Below are positions 46,003-56,675 of a stretch of DNA of 64,000 nt, one piece after another; the stretch's first letter is position 1; each line of letters starts with the position of its first letter. The DNA is taken from the NCBI GenBank assembly GCA_001600355.1, contig BCJU01000001.1, positions 1,757,178 to 1,821,177 of the forward strand. Reading direction: 5' to 3'. A model generated the notes under the pieces. It was not told the origin of the DNA. It saw only the letters and a program-made list of their open reading frames with translations, and made no database searches. Both the position numbers and the translations under genes were made by a program. This DNA is from Meira nashicola (taxonomy: Eukaryota; Basidiomycota; Exobasidiomycetes; Exobasidiales; Brachybasidiaceae).

Positions 46003-49000
46003 TTATACTAAAGGCATATCACGCACAAATGCCAAACTACCCATGCAGTATTGTACCAAATCCAACAATCGATTACCTTCACGATATTGCTCAGCCATTA
46101 GAGCTCTCATAGCTCCTCCCAATTGATCGCTTTCATCAGCATCTTCATTGTCTGTAATTGTTGCATCAGGCTTGGTTCCATTCATAGCGATCATATCTCC
46201 ATGAATTTTGAGTGCAACTGAGACCATCGCTTGAACAGCATCATAATCAAGATGTTGTTGTAATCGTCTTGTCATGCAATTCAAGAAGCACGTTAAATCT
46301 TCCAAACGTGCTAAAGATCGAATTTCCGAATCTAAAGCGGGAGGTGAAAGTGCGTTCAGATAAACAAACAAAGCATCGATCTGATCATCTTGCAAAGCAC
46401 CTGCCAAACGTTGAGAGAATTCGCTTTGAAAGTTTAAGCCATTGGAAGCAAGAATTTGTAATCGTTTCGATTGAGTTCCCGCATTCGCTTCCTCATCAGC
46501 AAGAATTTCTTCACCGAGCGAAAAGCCTGCCTTTCTGTCGATAGCCGAATCTGGGCGGCTACCAGCACCGACGGGCAAGAAGAAGGGTGCTTTTTCCGGT
46601 TTCTTTGGAGCTTCTTTTGGTTTATTGCGTGCTTTGATGATATCCAAATTCAATAAAGTCATCCATCTGCTGCGTGGCATAGTACTTAAAGTGAGCAAAC
46701 CACCTTCCTCAGATGTAACATCTTCGGAAACAAACAATTGTGGTTGGCTAGTGAAAGTTCGTTGATATTCTGCTTCACCTGCATCTAATTCTTTCAATTT
46801 TGCATCCTCCTCGGCAAGCTCATCTAAATCAACACCGCGTAGGGATGGTAGAGCTTCTTGAGCTGTATTCTTTGCTGCTAGATTGAGCACCTCTTGCTCA
46901 TCTATTCCACTGAGCGGAAGATTCAAATACTGATTGCGATTGGCCCATAGGAATATACCCCGACTATTCTCGTGAACGGTTGCTAAAAAGTCGCCCAATG
47001 GACTGAAAGTGATACTAATAGCAATCTCTTTTGTATAAAAGTAATCTACCAAACGACTTGTCGGAATATCAAATGTTCGAACAAAACCATCTCTGCAACT
47101 CGTTACCAACCAGCGACCATCAGGAGAAAATGCAATGTCTAAAATTTCACCAGCAAAGCCTTGGAAAAGACGAACTTGTTTTCTGGTCTCCATGTCATAC
47201 AATGTGATACTTTGATCTTTATGCGTGCAAGCGAGTAAGTTGGACGGACGATGTAAGGAAATTGACAAAATTGAAGAGCGAGTCTGAATTGAATCGATAA
47301 GATGACCATCATGAAAATCGAAGAAATGAAGCTGTCCGTCGGCAGTAGAAGCTGCTAATGACTTGTTAATCGAATCACTGGCAATACCCGTCACTTTCGC
47401 ACCTTTGATAGGGACAACTTCTTCCTTCCATTGAACTACACCCCCTTTAAGCTTTTTCGCTACTCTTTGCTTCTTTGTCGTACGGGTATCATATCGTCGG
47501 CGATATCTTCCACTTTGAATGTTGTACATTTCCACATAACCATCCTCATTACCGACCATAGAAAAGTTTCCACAAACACTGACATCGACAGCAGTTGCCT
47601 CGATTTCATCTGCTCTTTTATCGAGCTTCGTTGATCGCATTTTATGTTCTCCCATCTTACTGTTGCGTGTTGACCAGGATTGTGCAAATGGCAGACCGGC
47701 ATGTACAGTTACTAAATCATCCCAATCTCGAGTTCTGGTTGAACTATGGGCTATTGAAAATGCGGGCGAAAGTTTGAGAGAAATAACAGGACGTGCTATT
47801 TGATTAGCTTTTTTCTGTAATGCTCCTTGACTCAATTCGGCACTGCGACTATCACGTATCACGCTCACAGAACGCACACTACGATCGTCACCACCTGTGC
47901 TGATAATCGTACCTCCTCCTTCGCCGATATATCTGATTACTCGCGGTGGTGCACTGTGTCCTTCTCGAGTTTTCAATAATCGTGGGGGTGCAGTTGTAGA
48001 AGGGATAGATTGATCTCCACCTAAATCCCCAGCCCCATTTACCGTATTAACTTCAAAGAACCATTGTCTAATAGCATTATCGGATCCGTTTGAGATCAAT
48101 AAAGGTTGTCCTTGCAAAAATTGGACGCTTGATACGGACCCAGTATGAGCTGTACGAATTGTGTGAGCAAGTTGCGCAGGACGGGCTTTCTTTCCACCTG
48201 GAGCAGGTGCCAGGCTGTTCTCTAAATCAAAAAGAATAATATCTCCCAGCCTTGTGCCGACTGCCATTGTGTATGCCATACCATCTGTTCGGAAAGATAC
48301 TGAACTTTTTCCCAATATCTTACCTTGACTCACGTTTCCTCGAGCAGCTCTAGCATATAAAATTGGTTCGTCATAACGTATATCCATAAGTAAAATGTAT
48401 CCTGCTTCAAACACGATTGCCACAATATCTATTGCGGGTGTTTGAACCAAGTCAACAATTGCAAATGACTCCTCTGGATCAATCAGAGCTTCCTCTATAT
48501 CCATATACCCCAACAAGGAAGATCGTGTGAATGTGTGTAGAAGCGTTGAAGTGCGAAAGTTGTACAATTGCAGATGCCCATTATCGCTTCCCAATAATAC
48601 TTTATCAATGTAGGTAGAAGGATGTAGAATTGCAGAGGCATGAAACACATCATTCGTACCGACAATAGGCCTTCCAAGATCAATTTTTCGCAATAGACTC
48701 TTTTGAGCAAATGACCATACGTAAAGTCGATCCTCCTGCTTTGACAATGCCATTACGTTATCGCCTACTGAAAGAAGGTGCGATAATTGACAGGACGAAT
48801 GGTTGGTGGTAATTGTTTCTTGTTCTTCTTCTGTATTCATTGTGTTTACCAGCTTTCCTCTTATGAAGCAATGTATTTTGGACCCAGTTGCTGCTAAAAC
48901 TGTATCTTTTCCACTGCTACCAGACATGATGAGCAAAGAGCGAATATCATCTTCTACCGGTTCTCCAACGAAAAGTAAAGTCATTCTATCGGCATTCCAC

Positions 49001-49236
49001 ATCATCCATGAATTTCCTATACAAGTAAAGATGTGAATATCCGGCTTAACAGCATCTCTACCTCCATGTCGAACAAGGAGCACAAAAGGAACATCATCGG
49101 TTACCAAACCCAAAGCACGAAAAGGTTGAAATAATCTTGGCCTTCTCGTCATGACATTTTTGCTCGATTGTCCTTTTCCTTGAACTATAGATGAACGTGC
49201 CCTCTTCGATGCTGGTGCACCGTTACTGAGCGCCAT
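46003..49236 (-). CDS. UTP21: U3 snoRNP protein UTP21 (WDR36)
   Basis: 1077 residues from ATG 49236. An in-frame ATG at 49302 would add a hydrophobic 22-residue leader that is odd for a nucleolar protein, so I prefer 49236 (MALSNGAPASKRARSS). WD40 repeats form two propellers, e.g. HTGSVSSVQFLQGQPLLISN, GHSAPPRVIRYIG, DIAFSPDGRWLVTSCRDGFV. The C-terminal Utp21 domain begins with SRWMTLLNLDIIKARNKP and APFFLPVG and ends in helical repeats. UTP21 is part of the UTP-B complex of the small-subunit processome for 18S rRNA maturation. Length is near yeast Utp21 (939) plus extensions. Confidence 0.93.
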   Translation of the reverse strand: MALSNGAPASKRARSSIVQGKGQSSKNVMTRRPRLFQPFRALGLVTDDVPFVLLVRHGGRDAVKPDIHIFTCIGNSWMMWNADRMTLLFVGEPVEDDIRSLLIMSGSSGKDTVLAATGSKIHCFIRGKLVNTMNTEEEQETITTNHSSCQLSHLLSVGDNVMALSKQEDRLYVWSFAQKSLLRKIDLGRPIVGTNDVFHASAILHPSTYIDKVLLGSDNGHLQLYNFRTSTLLHTFTRSSLLGYMDIEEALIDPEESFAIVDLVQTPAIDIVAIVFEAGYILLMDIRYDEPILYARAARGNVSQGKILGKSSVSFRTDGMAYTMAVGTRLGDIILFDLENSLAPAPGGKKARPAQLAHTIRTAHTGSVSSVQFLQGQPLLISNGSDNAIRQWFFEVNTVNGAGDLGGDQSIPSTTAPPRLLKTREGHSAPPRVIRYIGEGGGTIISTGGDDRSVRSVSVIRDSRSAELSQGALQKKANQIARPVISLKLSPAFSIAHSSTRTRDWDDLVTVHAGLPFAQSWSTRNSKMGEHKMRSTKLDKRADEIEATAVDVSVCGNFSMVGNEDGYVEMYNIQSGRYRRRYDTRTTKKQRVAKKLKGGVVQWKEEVVPIKGAKVTGIASDSINKSLAASTADGQLHFFDFHDGHLIDSIQTRSSILSISLHRPSNLLACTHKDQSITLYDMETRKQVRLFQGFAGEILDIAFSPDGRWLVTSCRDGFVRTFDIPTSRLVDYFYTKEIAISITFSPLGDFLATVHENSRGIFLWANRNQYLNLPLSGIDEQEVLNLAAKNTAQEALPSLRGVDLDELAEEDAKLKELDAGEAEYQRTFTSQPQLFVSEDVTSEEGGLLTLSTMPRSRWMTLLNLDIIKARNKPKEAPKKPEKAPFFLPVGAGSRPDSAIDRKAGFSLGEEILADEEANAGTQSKRLQILASNGLNFQSEFSQRLAGALQDDQIDALFVYLNALSPPALDSEIRSLARLEDLTCFLNCMTRRLQQHLDYDAVQAMVSVALKIHGDMIAMNGTKPDATITDNEDADESDQLGGAMRALMAEQYREGNRLLDLVQYCMGSLAFVRDMPLV

Positions 49237-49532
49237 CTTTCTAACAGCCTCTTTGATGATGATCAGAAAGGGAGAAGTAATAACAAGAAACATTCTTCGC
49301 ATGGTACTCTACCAGTCTAATTTTTTCGAATGGGCAAATCTGAACGAACGCGCCTTTTTTTCCAAAAAATATCGAACACGTGCAGCCAAATTTTTTGGAA
49401 AGTTGGCTAAATTTTGCAAGGTATTATTTTAAATTATAATAGCAGGAAGAAGATTGAGGCACGACGTGCGTTTGAAATTTGACACCATCATCTATCAATA
49501 TCTCATCTTAAGTTGTATCTATAAAGGTCAAT
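49237..49532. promoter_or_regulatory. Shared divergent promoter of UTP21 and HAS1
   Basis: Both flanking genes act in ribosome biogenesis. The spacer has an A/T block (CCAAATTTTTTGG at 49387-49399) and CTCATC (GATGAG in reverse, 49502-49507), similar to yeast RRPE and PAC elements of such genes. Matches are short; coordinate control is inference. Confidence 0.4.
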
Positions 49533-51242
49533 ATGGCTAACAAAAGTGCAGCAGATGCAGAGGCACAATTGGCTTCTCAATTGGCCTCAGATATTGCTAA
49601 TGCAGAAGCATCAACGTCATCATCTACAAAAGGAGCCGATTCAACAAAACAACGTGAACCGTTCTCCAAATTGGACTTATCGCCTCCTACAAGTCGTGCT
49701 TTAGAAAATATGGGATTCAGTACAATGACAGAAGTACAATCGCGATGCATTCCTCCTCTTATGACAGGAAAAGATGTTTTGGGTGCTGCACAAACTGGAA
49801 GTGGTAAAACGTTGGCTTTCGTTATCCCAGCAATAGAAATGTTAAGCAGATTGAAGTTCAAACCACGAAACGGTACAGGTGCAATCATCATATCGCCTAC
49901 ACGTGAATTGGCTTTGCAAATCTTTGGAGTTGTGAAAGAATTGATGGGACATGGACATCATCAAACATTTGGAATTATTATGGGAGGAGCAAATCGAAAA
50001 GCAGAGGCTGATAAATTGACCAAAGGTATTAATCTCATCGTTGCTACGCCTGGTCGTCTTTTGGATCATTTGCAAAACACAAAAGGTTTTATTTATTCAA
50101 ACTTGAAAACACTCTGTATCGATGAAGCCGATCGAATTCTTGAAATCGGTTTCGAAGAAGAGATGCGTCAAATTGTACGTATATTGCCAAACGAGAATCG
50201 TCAATCGATGTTATTTTCGGCAACACAGACTACAAAAGTGCAGGATCTTGCAAGAATATCGTTGCGACCTGGACCACTATACATTAACGTGCATGCTGAT
50301 CTTGCTGCTTCAACGGTTGCAAGATTAGAGCAAGGATATGTTGTTTGTGATAGCGACAGACGCTTTTTGCTTTTGTTCACTTTCCTCAAGCGCAACAAAG
50401 GGAAAAAGATTATCGTGTTCATGAGTAGCTGTAATGGAGTTAAATACCATGCTGAGCTTCTCAACTATATTGATGTGCCTGTCTTGGACTTGCACGGAAA
50501 ACAAAAACAACAACGGAGAACGTCTACATTCTTTGAATTTTGCAATGCTCCAGCTGGTGTGTTATTGTGCACAGATGTTGCAGCAAGAGGTTTGGATATT
50601 CCAAAAGTGGATTGGATCATTCAATTTGATCCTCCAGATGATCCGCGTGATTACATTCACAGAGTCGGAAGAACGGCTAGAGCTGGAAAGAGTGGAAAGT
50701 CACTTTTATTCCTTCTTCCTTCAGAACTTGGTTTCTTACGCTTCCTCAAAGTTGCAAAAGTGCCTTTGAACGAATATTCATTCCCTATGAATAAGATTGC
50801 AAATGTGCAAGGACAATTGGAAAAGTTAATTGGCAAGAATTATTATTTGCATCAAAGTGCAAAAGAAGGTTTCAGAAGTTATTTGATGGCTTACAACAGC
50901 TATGCACTCAAAAAGATCTTTGACGTGCACAATCTCGATTTGACAAAAGTCGCAAAATCATTCGGTTTCATAACACCACCTAAAGTTAATATCGCTGTCG
51001 GATTAAAGAACACTAAAGCTTCTTCAAAACGCAAAGAAGTAGACGGAGACGAAGATGACGATGAAGACGAAGTGACGGGAGATGCAGAAGCTGAAGAATT
51101 TTCCAAGCCTGACGTTAGGGGTAAGGGATCAGATCAAAGGCGTCAATACAAAAAGCAAAAAGGTGATCAACGAACCGACAAAGCAAACGCAATACGTAAA
51201 TCTCAACAGCGTAAGCAAAGCGGTAAGCAATGGACCAAATGA
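49533..51242 (+). CDS. HAS1: DEAD-box RNA helicase HAS1 (DDX18)
   Basis: 569 residues, ATG at 49533. Helicase motifs appear in order: Q region ([16 protein letters not shown]), I AQTGSGKT, Ia SPTRELALQ, Ib [27 protein letters not shown] (a DEAD box), [44 protein letters not shown]. The C-terminal part ([49 protein letters not shown]) is specific to Has1/DDX18. HAS1 unwinds snoRNA-pre-rRNA pairs in both subunit pathways in the nucleolus. A Lys/Glu-rich tail follows. Confidence 0.95.
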   Translation: MANKSAADAEAQLASQLASDIANAEASTSSSTKGADSTKQREPFSKLDLSPPTSRALENMGFSTMTEVQSRCIPPLMTGKDVLGAAQTGSGKTLAFVIPAIEMLSRLKFKPRNGTGAIIISPTRELALQIFGVVKELMGHGHHQTFGIIMGGANRKAEADKLTKGINLIVATPGRLLDHLQNTKGFIYSNLKTLCIDEADRILEIGFEEEMRQIVRILPNENRQSMLFSATQTTKVQDLARISLRPGPLYINVHADLAASTVARLEQGYVVCDSDRRFLLLFTFLKRNKGKKIIVFMSSCNGVKYHAELLNYIDVPVLDLHGKQKQQRRTSTFFEFCNAPAGVLLCTDVAARGLDIPKVDWIIQFDPPDDPRDYIHRVGRTARAGKSGKSLLFLLPSELGFLRFLKVAKVPLNEYSFPMNKIANVQGQLEKLIGKNYYLHQSAKEGFRSYLMAYNSYALKKIFDVHNLDLTKVAKSFGFITPPKVNIAVGLKNTKASSKRKEVDGDEDDDEDEVTGDAEAEEFSKPDVRGKGSDQRRQYKKQKGDQRTDKANAIRKSQQRKQSGKQWTK

Positions 51243-51344
51243 ACATCCTATCATATTCAAATTTGTACTTATAGAGCATGCTTTCCATGGTTATACATTA
51301 TGTTTCTCATTGACTATAGACAAAAGTGATTTTAAATAATGCTT

Positions 51345-53120
51345 TTACCGACGACCGGGGCGTTTTGGACGAGAGAAAGCATTTGCGCCGCCATTTTGCT
51401 GTGATCCAGCAGCACTACTTAAAGATAAAGCATCGGCTAAGAATTCTGGTGTTAGATCTTCCACATCTGAAGTCTCAGTTCTCTTTACAATCTTGATACC
51501 ATCGAATTCATCAACTCGATTTGATAAAACAGCCAAGTTGACAGAATACAACATTCTTTGACGAACGGTGCTGCTTGCTGGGCAAATATAAATCAAAGCA
51601 AGTTGGCTCTCTTGATTCTCTGGCGTTTGTAGCTCAGGATGTGCGTAGAATGTATAGCTAGGCTCCTTTGTATTAAATGTATTCAAGGCTGTTGTCAGTT
51701 GAGATGGATCAACATGTTTTGGTTCGCCTGCCAATTGCACTTCCTCTTTACTCAAATCAAGCTTTAATACAACGAGATTTGCAGATGCGGACGATGATCC
51801 AGATTTGGCCAATTGACCTAAAGCGCCGTCAACATCCGAACTCCATGCGAATCCTGTATGAGGTCCTCCAGCACCTTGTTGTGAAGATGCGCTAGATTTA
51901 TAGCGAGATTCTTCAGATTTCAATTGAGCCAATTGCTTCTCCTTGTCAGTCTCTAGTCCACCGGCTCCTTTTCCGACTCCAATACTTGACGTGCTCTGAG
52001 TGGTGGGTGTTGTAGTAGATGCTGGTTTTGCTTTCTCCTGCTGAGAATGTTCAGGTGCTGATGTGGATGATGCAATGTCCTCTTTTGTCGACGATGATGC
52101 AGCTGCTGAAGAAGTTGCGACAGTAGAGGCTGCTGTAGCTGCAACCGTATGGCCTGCCTCTGATGCAAGCAAGCTTGTGTCAGGTGTTGGCTGTTTTGGT
52201 TCTTCTGTGATGGTTGGAGGTGCTGATGCTTCGACAGTCGGTTTCAAGACTTCCACACCATCTTCATCTTCCTCATCTTTGGGAAGAACTGAAGTTGGCT
52301 TATCTTGTACTGGCTCCTCTTGAGCGGCTGTATCGAGTGATTTTGGAGCGGGCTCTGGCTCTGAAATTTTGGCCTCCTTCTCGGCTTCTGGAAGAGGTTT
52401 ATCTTCGGAGGGCTCTTCAACTTTTTGACTGGCTGCAGCGGGAGAAGGCGAAGGAGATGCTTGTGTGACAGCTTTGGGCTCTGCTTGAACGCTTGTTGCT
52501 ACATCTGGCATCGTAGCTACCAATTTCTTTGGAGCATTGGCAGCTTGAGCAGGGTTAATCTCGTTTGCTGTAGTTGAGCCTGCTGCTACAGCTTCAAAAT
52601 TTCTGCGAATGCCTCCAGCATCTGTTCCCGCAGCTTCAGAAGCTGCTTTACCCTTTGTTGATAATTGTGGATTTTGATAATCATGTTTACGTGAATTGCG
52701 TAACCTGGAGGGAAATGAAAATTCGCGCGATGTTGCTCCATAGACTGTTTCGAGAAAGTGTTGTTCGTTTAATCCTTTGAAAAGACTTGCTTGAGTGATA
52801 GAATATTGCATCTTCTCTCGAACTTTGGCTCCTTCTGGTCTGAATGCACAATTGATCCATTCAAACAATCCAGCTGGACTTTTTGAATCTAAACGATAAA
52901 GCGCATATCCTGGTTTCATTGGCTCATTTGCAAATAACTTTCCCAAAACTTCATCAAAATCTTCACGATCTGATCCTTTTGGTGGTGCCGACTCGACTAA
53001 ACGAAGTATACCATTGTCATTTTGAACAAGAATAGCTCTTTCCGGATCTTCGCCTGATCTTCCTTGTGTTATATCGTCAAATAGTTTTTTCAAATTATCG
53101 TCTATTGGTATGTTGCTCAT
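51345..53120 (-). CDS. TWF1: Twinfilin (two ADF-H domains, long linker)
   Basis: 591 residues, ATG at 53120. ADF-H domain 1 (about 1-140) has GYALYRLDSKSPAGLFEWIN and AKVREKMQYSITQASLFKGL, which are the twinfilin actin-binding helix and preceding strand. ADF-H domain 2 (about 418-560) has SYTFYAHPEL, LALIYICPASSTVRQRMLYS and DEFDGIKIVKRTE. A short basic tail (SRPKRPGRR) fits capping-protein binding. Twinfilin caps or depolymerises actin filaments and sequesters monomers. The linker of about 275 residues, rich in Ala, Pro, Glu, Ser and Thr, is far longer than in yeast or animals (total there about 330-350). Confidence 0.88.
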   Translation of the reverse strand: MSNIPIDDNLKKLFDDITQGRSGEDPERAILVQNDNGILRLVESAPPKGSDREDFDEVLGKLFANEPMKPGYALYRLDSKSPAGLFEWINCAFRPEGAKVREKMQYSITQASLFKGLNEQHFLETVYGATSREFSFPSRLRNSRKHDYQNPQLSTKGKAASEAAGTDAGGIRRNFEAVAAGSTTANEINPAQAANAPKKLVATMPDVATSVQAEPKAVTQASPSPSPAAASQKVEEPSEDKPLPEAEKEAKISEPEPAPKSLDTAAQEEPVQDKPTSVLPKDEEDEDGVEVLKPTVEASAPPTITEEPKQPTPDTSLLASEAGHTVAATAASTVATSSAAASSSTKEDIASSTSAPEHSQQEKAKPASTTTPTTQSTSSIGVGKGAGGLETDKEKQLAQLKSEESRYKSSASSQQGAGGPHTGFAWSSDVDGALGQLAKSGSSSASANLVVLKLDLSKEEVQLAGEPKHVDPSQLTTALNTFNTKEPSYTFYAHPELQTPENQESQLALIYICPASSTVRQRMLYSVNLAVLSNRVDEFDGIKIVKRTETSDVEDLTPEFLADALSLSSAAGSQQNGGANAFSRPKRPGRR

Positions 53121-53521
53121 ATTGGAGTTGGATGGAGGACGTTAATAGATTGGTAGGATTGAAGGTGGTGGCAGGTATTTTCAGACGGAGAACGAGGATG
53201 TGTTGTTCTTTATCATATTCGATTTGACGTTCCTTGCAAATCAGACTGCTGAAGTGCCTTTTTAATGCTGCCAGCAGCCGTGGAGGAAACAAGCTTTGGC
53301 CACCTACGCAGGCTACATAGTCTACATACGCAGAGAAGCTCTAAATAGCCACGCCATGCCTGATTTCCAATTTTCCGAAGATTCGAAGACGGGGCGGCGC
53401 TGCGCGTGGGGGGATTCCAAGCAAATAAGAAGACGCCCAAAATTAATTTGCATTCCCTACCTTCTTTTCTCTTCCTCAGCAGCATTGCTTATTGGTCTAC
53501 ATATACAAAGTAAAAATCACC
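53121..53521. other. Intergenic between divergent twinfilin and ERG26 genes
   Basis: About 400 bp, GC-rich for this genome around 53390-53410. No gene seen. Confidence 0.45.
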
Positions 53522-54977
53522 ATGGCAACAAGTAAGGCAAACGGTGCCAAGTATGTGGTAAGTAAGAAATTAATTATGGATCGTTGGCAAATGTTTTTTG
53601 TAGTCGTACTGACATTTTGACTGTTTATGCCTCTTTGTTCAGGTGATTGGAGGAAGTGGCTTCTTGGGCAGCAACATCATTCAAGCCCTAGTAAATCGTG
53701 GAGAAAAAAATGTTCACAACATAGATTTGAATCAACCTTCAGGATCTCTTAGCGTTCCTGGCGTTCCATTTCAATCTGCCGATATTACTTCTTTAGATTC
53801 TCTCAAAACTGCATTCGAAAAGATTAAACCAGAAGTAATTTTTCATACTGCTTCACCTGCAGCTACTTTACGCAAAATTGACTTATTCCGAAAAGTCAAT
53901 GTAGAAGGAACTGAAAATATTATTGCAGCTGCTCAACGTGCAAATGTGAAAGTGATCGTGTATACCAGCAGTGCAAGTGTCGTCTTTGAAGGAAAAGATT
54001 TGGTCAATGTTGATGAACGAATGCCCTATCCAGAGAAACATTTTGATGCATATGATGAGACCAAGGCAGAAGGAGAGCGACTCATTTTGGCGGCTAATAC
54101 GGATGAAGACACAGAAGGATTAAAGACAGTTGCTCTACGTCCTTCGGGTATCTTTGGTCCAAATGATCGTCAAGCGATTCCAAAAACGATCAACGTGCTA
54201 AAGACAGGCAAGCAAAATGTACAGATCGGTGACAATTTGAACTTGTCCGATTGGACTTACGTCGAGAATTTGGCACATGCACATCTGCTGGCATCTGATA
54301 AGCTCTTGAAAGGTGCTCATCCATACCCTCGTGAGTTATTGGCATCTGTTCATTTGCCTATTCGTAATGCAGGAGCTGCACAGCCAGATACATACTTGGA
54401 ACGTGGAGTGCCAACGAGCGAGAAAAGACCAGATGTTTCCGGTGCAAAAGATTACGCGCGAGAGATACCCAATACATCAAGTAATTTGACCACCTTTGAT
54501 GGACAACCAGCTACAGATATACGACCAGTGATTCGCAACAAATTTGATCAATTCTTTCATCTTGTTAATCCAGAAATTCCAAGCGCCGGAAATCCAATTC
54601 CTGAAACTGTCAATATTGCCGAAGAGAATATTAAAGTGGCCGGTGAAATCTTTTTCATCACAAACGGTCAACCGATTCCATTTTGGGATTTCATGCGCGG
54701 TATTTGGCGTGAATATGATCCTACTTCTGTTAATCTGAAAAAGGTTTGGCACATTCCAAAAGATTTGGGTTACAGTATGGCTTACCTTGCCGAATGGGCA
54801 TACTGGTTCCAGGGAGAAAAGGAAGGCTCGTTTGATCGTTATAAAGTAGGATACACAACTGTTACACGATATTACAATATCGAAAAAGCAAGAAGAGCGT
54901 TGGGATACGAGCCATTGTACAATTTGGAAGAAGGTATCAGAAGAAGTGTTGCTTGGTACAAAGAGAATGAAAAGTGA
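53522..54977 (+). CDS. ERG26: Sterol-4-alpha-carboxylate 3-dehydrogenase (decarboxylating), two exons
   Basis: Exons are 53522-53557 (12 codons) and 53643-54977; the 85-bp intron is GTAAGT...CAG, phase 0. The 455-residue product belongs to the 3-beta-HSD group of short-chain dehydrogenases. The NAD-binding loop VIGGSGFLGSNIIQALVNRG begins directly after the splice site. The catalytic YxxxK is in AYDETKAEGERL; VYTSSASVVFEG and LRPSGIFGPNDRQ are family marks. It removes the C4 carboxyl group after C4 demethylation in ergosterol synthesis on the ER. A start inside exon 2 would lose the first beta strand. Confidence 0.92.
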
Positions 54978-55184
54978 GAATGAATGACTCTTGTCGCGCG
55001 AACAGTTGAATACCACACACTCTTTTAGAAAAGATTTTATTTGTGCCACAATATAATTGAAATCATGTACAGTTTGCTCGAAAAGATGATATGAATATAG
55101 TTATTCTGAGATCTTTGCTTTTGCGCATGTTTTGCTGATGTAACGAGTTTGTTTTTGTCTTCATCATCAGTAAAGTTGATCTTG

Positions 55185-56342
55185 TTACCTTTCACCATAA
55201 AATCCTGACCTATATCCCCCCACATTCATATATTCGCCCTTCTGTGTGACTTTCAATTGATCCTTTGAGGGAATAATTGGTTTAGCCATCAAGCCACGAC
55301 AATAAATGCATTTCATTTCTTGTAAAGGTTTACCCATCGATTTAGCCCATTCGATTACGCATTTTTTATGTAAAGGATTACCACAAGATGCTTGACAAAA
55401 GATTAAATCATCCATCATTCCTTCTTCGAATTCTTCATAACAAATTGGGCGAAGGTCACCTTTTTGTGGAATTCTACGTTTTTCAACTTCTTTGTTTGAT
55501 TCTTCTTTGTTTTCATCTTTGATACCGTATGTTGCTTTAAGATATGCTGAACGTAACGTTGAATTTGAAGTTGCGGGATCAGGACGTGCGTTAGCAAAGA
55601 TTTCTTTTAATTCATTTGATAAGAGACATTTTTGATACCACAAATGACTATCTTTATTCACGCCAAGGACGCGTAAAAAGACAAACATTGTATGCTTGCA
55701 AGGATTACCATCATGTTTTTTCCAATCGGGACAATTGCATCTTGGTCGACGATCAACATTGACAGTATACACGTAACCAGTAGAACCTGTAACAATGAAT
55801 TCTTCCGAGATTACATCATTTTCAAGTGGCATACGTGAAGAAGAAGAAGAAGGATGTGTACTTTGGTCATTTGTTCCTTGTTCTCGTTCACGATGTAAAA
55901 GGAACATACGTTGATTATTCACACGTTCAATACGTTCAATTGCCTTTTTAGACGCTTTTGGTCGAAAAGGTGCACCTCTTTTCTCCTCGAATTCATGCCA
56001 ACATTTTGCCTTTTTTACTCCTTTTTTAGGTGATGATTGTACGGATGAACGAGTTTTACTCGATTTTACTTTTTGATTTTCGCTTTTTTCATTTGAATTC
56101 TTTTTAGTATTTTCTTCATCCGCAATCAAAACGGAAGATTGTACTGTATCTTGATCAGTTGCTGCTGCAGAGATCGCAGCTACTACTTCATCAATTGCGC
56201 AACTCAATGTTGAATTTTCATTACTTTCAGTAGTTGAGGCATCTTCCGTAACTGGCGTGACTTGCTGCGCGTTTGCAATAGAAAGAAGGATTGCATTTTT
56301 CACTTCTTCGTCTTGTTCTTTGAAAATATCTTCAAAATTCAT
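55185..56342 (-). CDS. SWIM zinc finger and degenerate RING protein with N-terminal UIM-like motif
   Basis: 385 residues from ATG 56342 (upstream frame starts at TTG). Residues 11-25 read DEEVKNAILLSIANA, an excellent match to the ubiquitin-interacting motif. A SWIM finger at about 206-226 has the CNC...CKH pattern in RCNCPDWKKHDGNPCKHTMF. A RING-like region follows, but the first Cys of the CxxC pair is Arg (RPICYEEF), while the sister copy has CPVC. The remaining ligands (FCQASCGNPLHKKC, CIYC) are present. Architecture resembles ZSWIM2-type E3 ligases. The stop at 55185 follows a G6 run; see findings. Paralogue of the next gene upstream, both minus. Confidence 0.75.
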   Translation of the reverse strand: MNFEDIFKEQDEEVKNAILLSIANAQQVTPVTEDASTTESNENSTLSCAIDEVVAAISAAATDQDTVQSSVLIADEENTKKNSNEKSENQKVKSSKTRSSVQSSPKKGVKKAKCWHEFEEKRGAPFRPKASKKAIERIERVNNQRMFLLHREREQGTNDQSTHPSSSSSRMPLENDVISEEFIVTGSTGYVYTVNVDRRPRCNCPDWKKHDGNPCKHTMFVFLRVLGVNKDSHLWYQKCLLSNELKEIFANARPDPATSNSTLRSAYLKATYGIKDENKEESNKEVEKRRIPQKGDLRPICYEEFEEGMMDDLIFCQASCGNPLHKKCVIEWAKSMGKPLQEMKCIYCRGLMAKPIIPSKDQLKVTQKGEYMNVGGYRSGFYGER

Positions 56343-56675
56343 TTTTCTTTCGCGATCAAGCAATTATAATTGCAGCTTAACAATGGAGAGCTTTGTGGTG
56401 GAAAGAAGAATGAAAGTGGTCTGTTGTTGTTGTTTTTGCATGAAAATTGGCAATTTCGGACTTTCTTCCATTCAAACTCCACCCCACTACTTTTGTCAAG
56501 AGTAACCGTCCATTGCGTAAAATCGCGCACTCCGTTCAATTACGCTCCGATCAAAATAACTACTTCTAGGGAGGTATGGTTTAGTCAATGTCATAAAAAG
56601 ACTTGATCTTAGATCACGATTCGGTCATATCATTGAAAAATCTTATAAATTAGAATGTCATGGTGTACAAGTTGC
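56343..56675. other. Intergenic between the two SWIM/RING paralogues
   Basis: About 330 bp, no gene seen. Holds the promoter of the downstream (minus-strand) copy. Confidence 0.45.

Noticed and set aside
54477..55049. 190-codon open frame on the minus strand
   Set aside because: Antisense to ERG26 coding sequence, no domain; a shadow frame.
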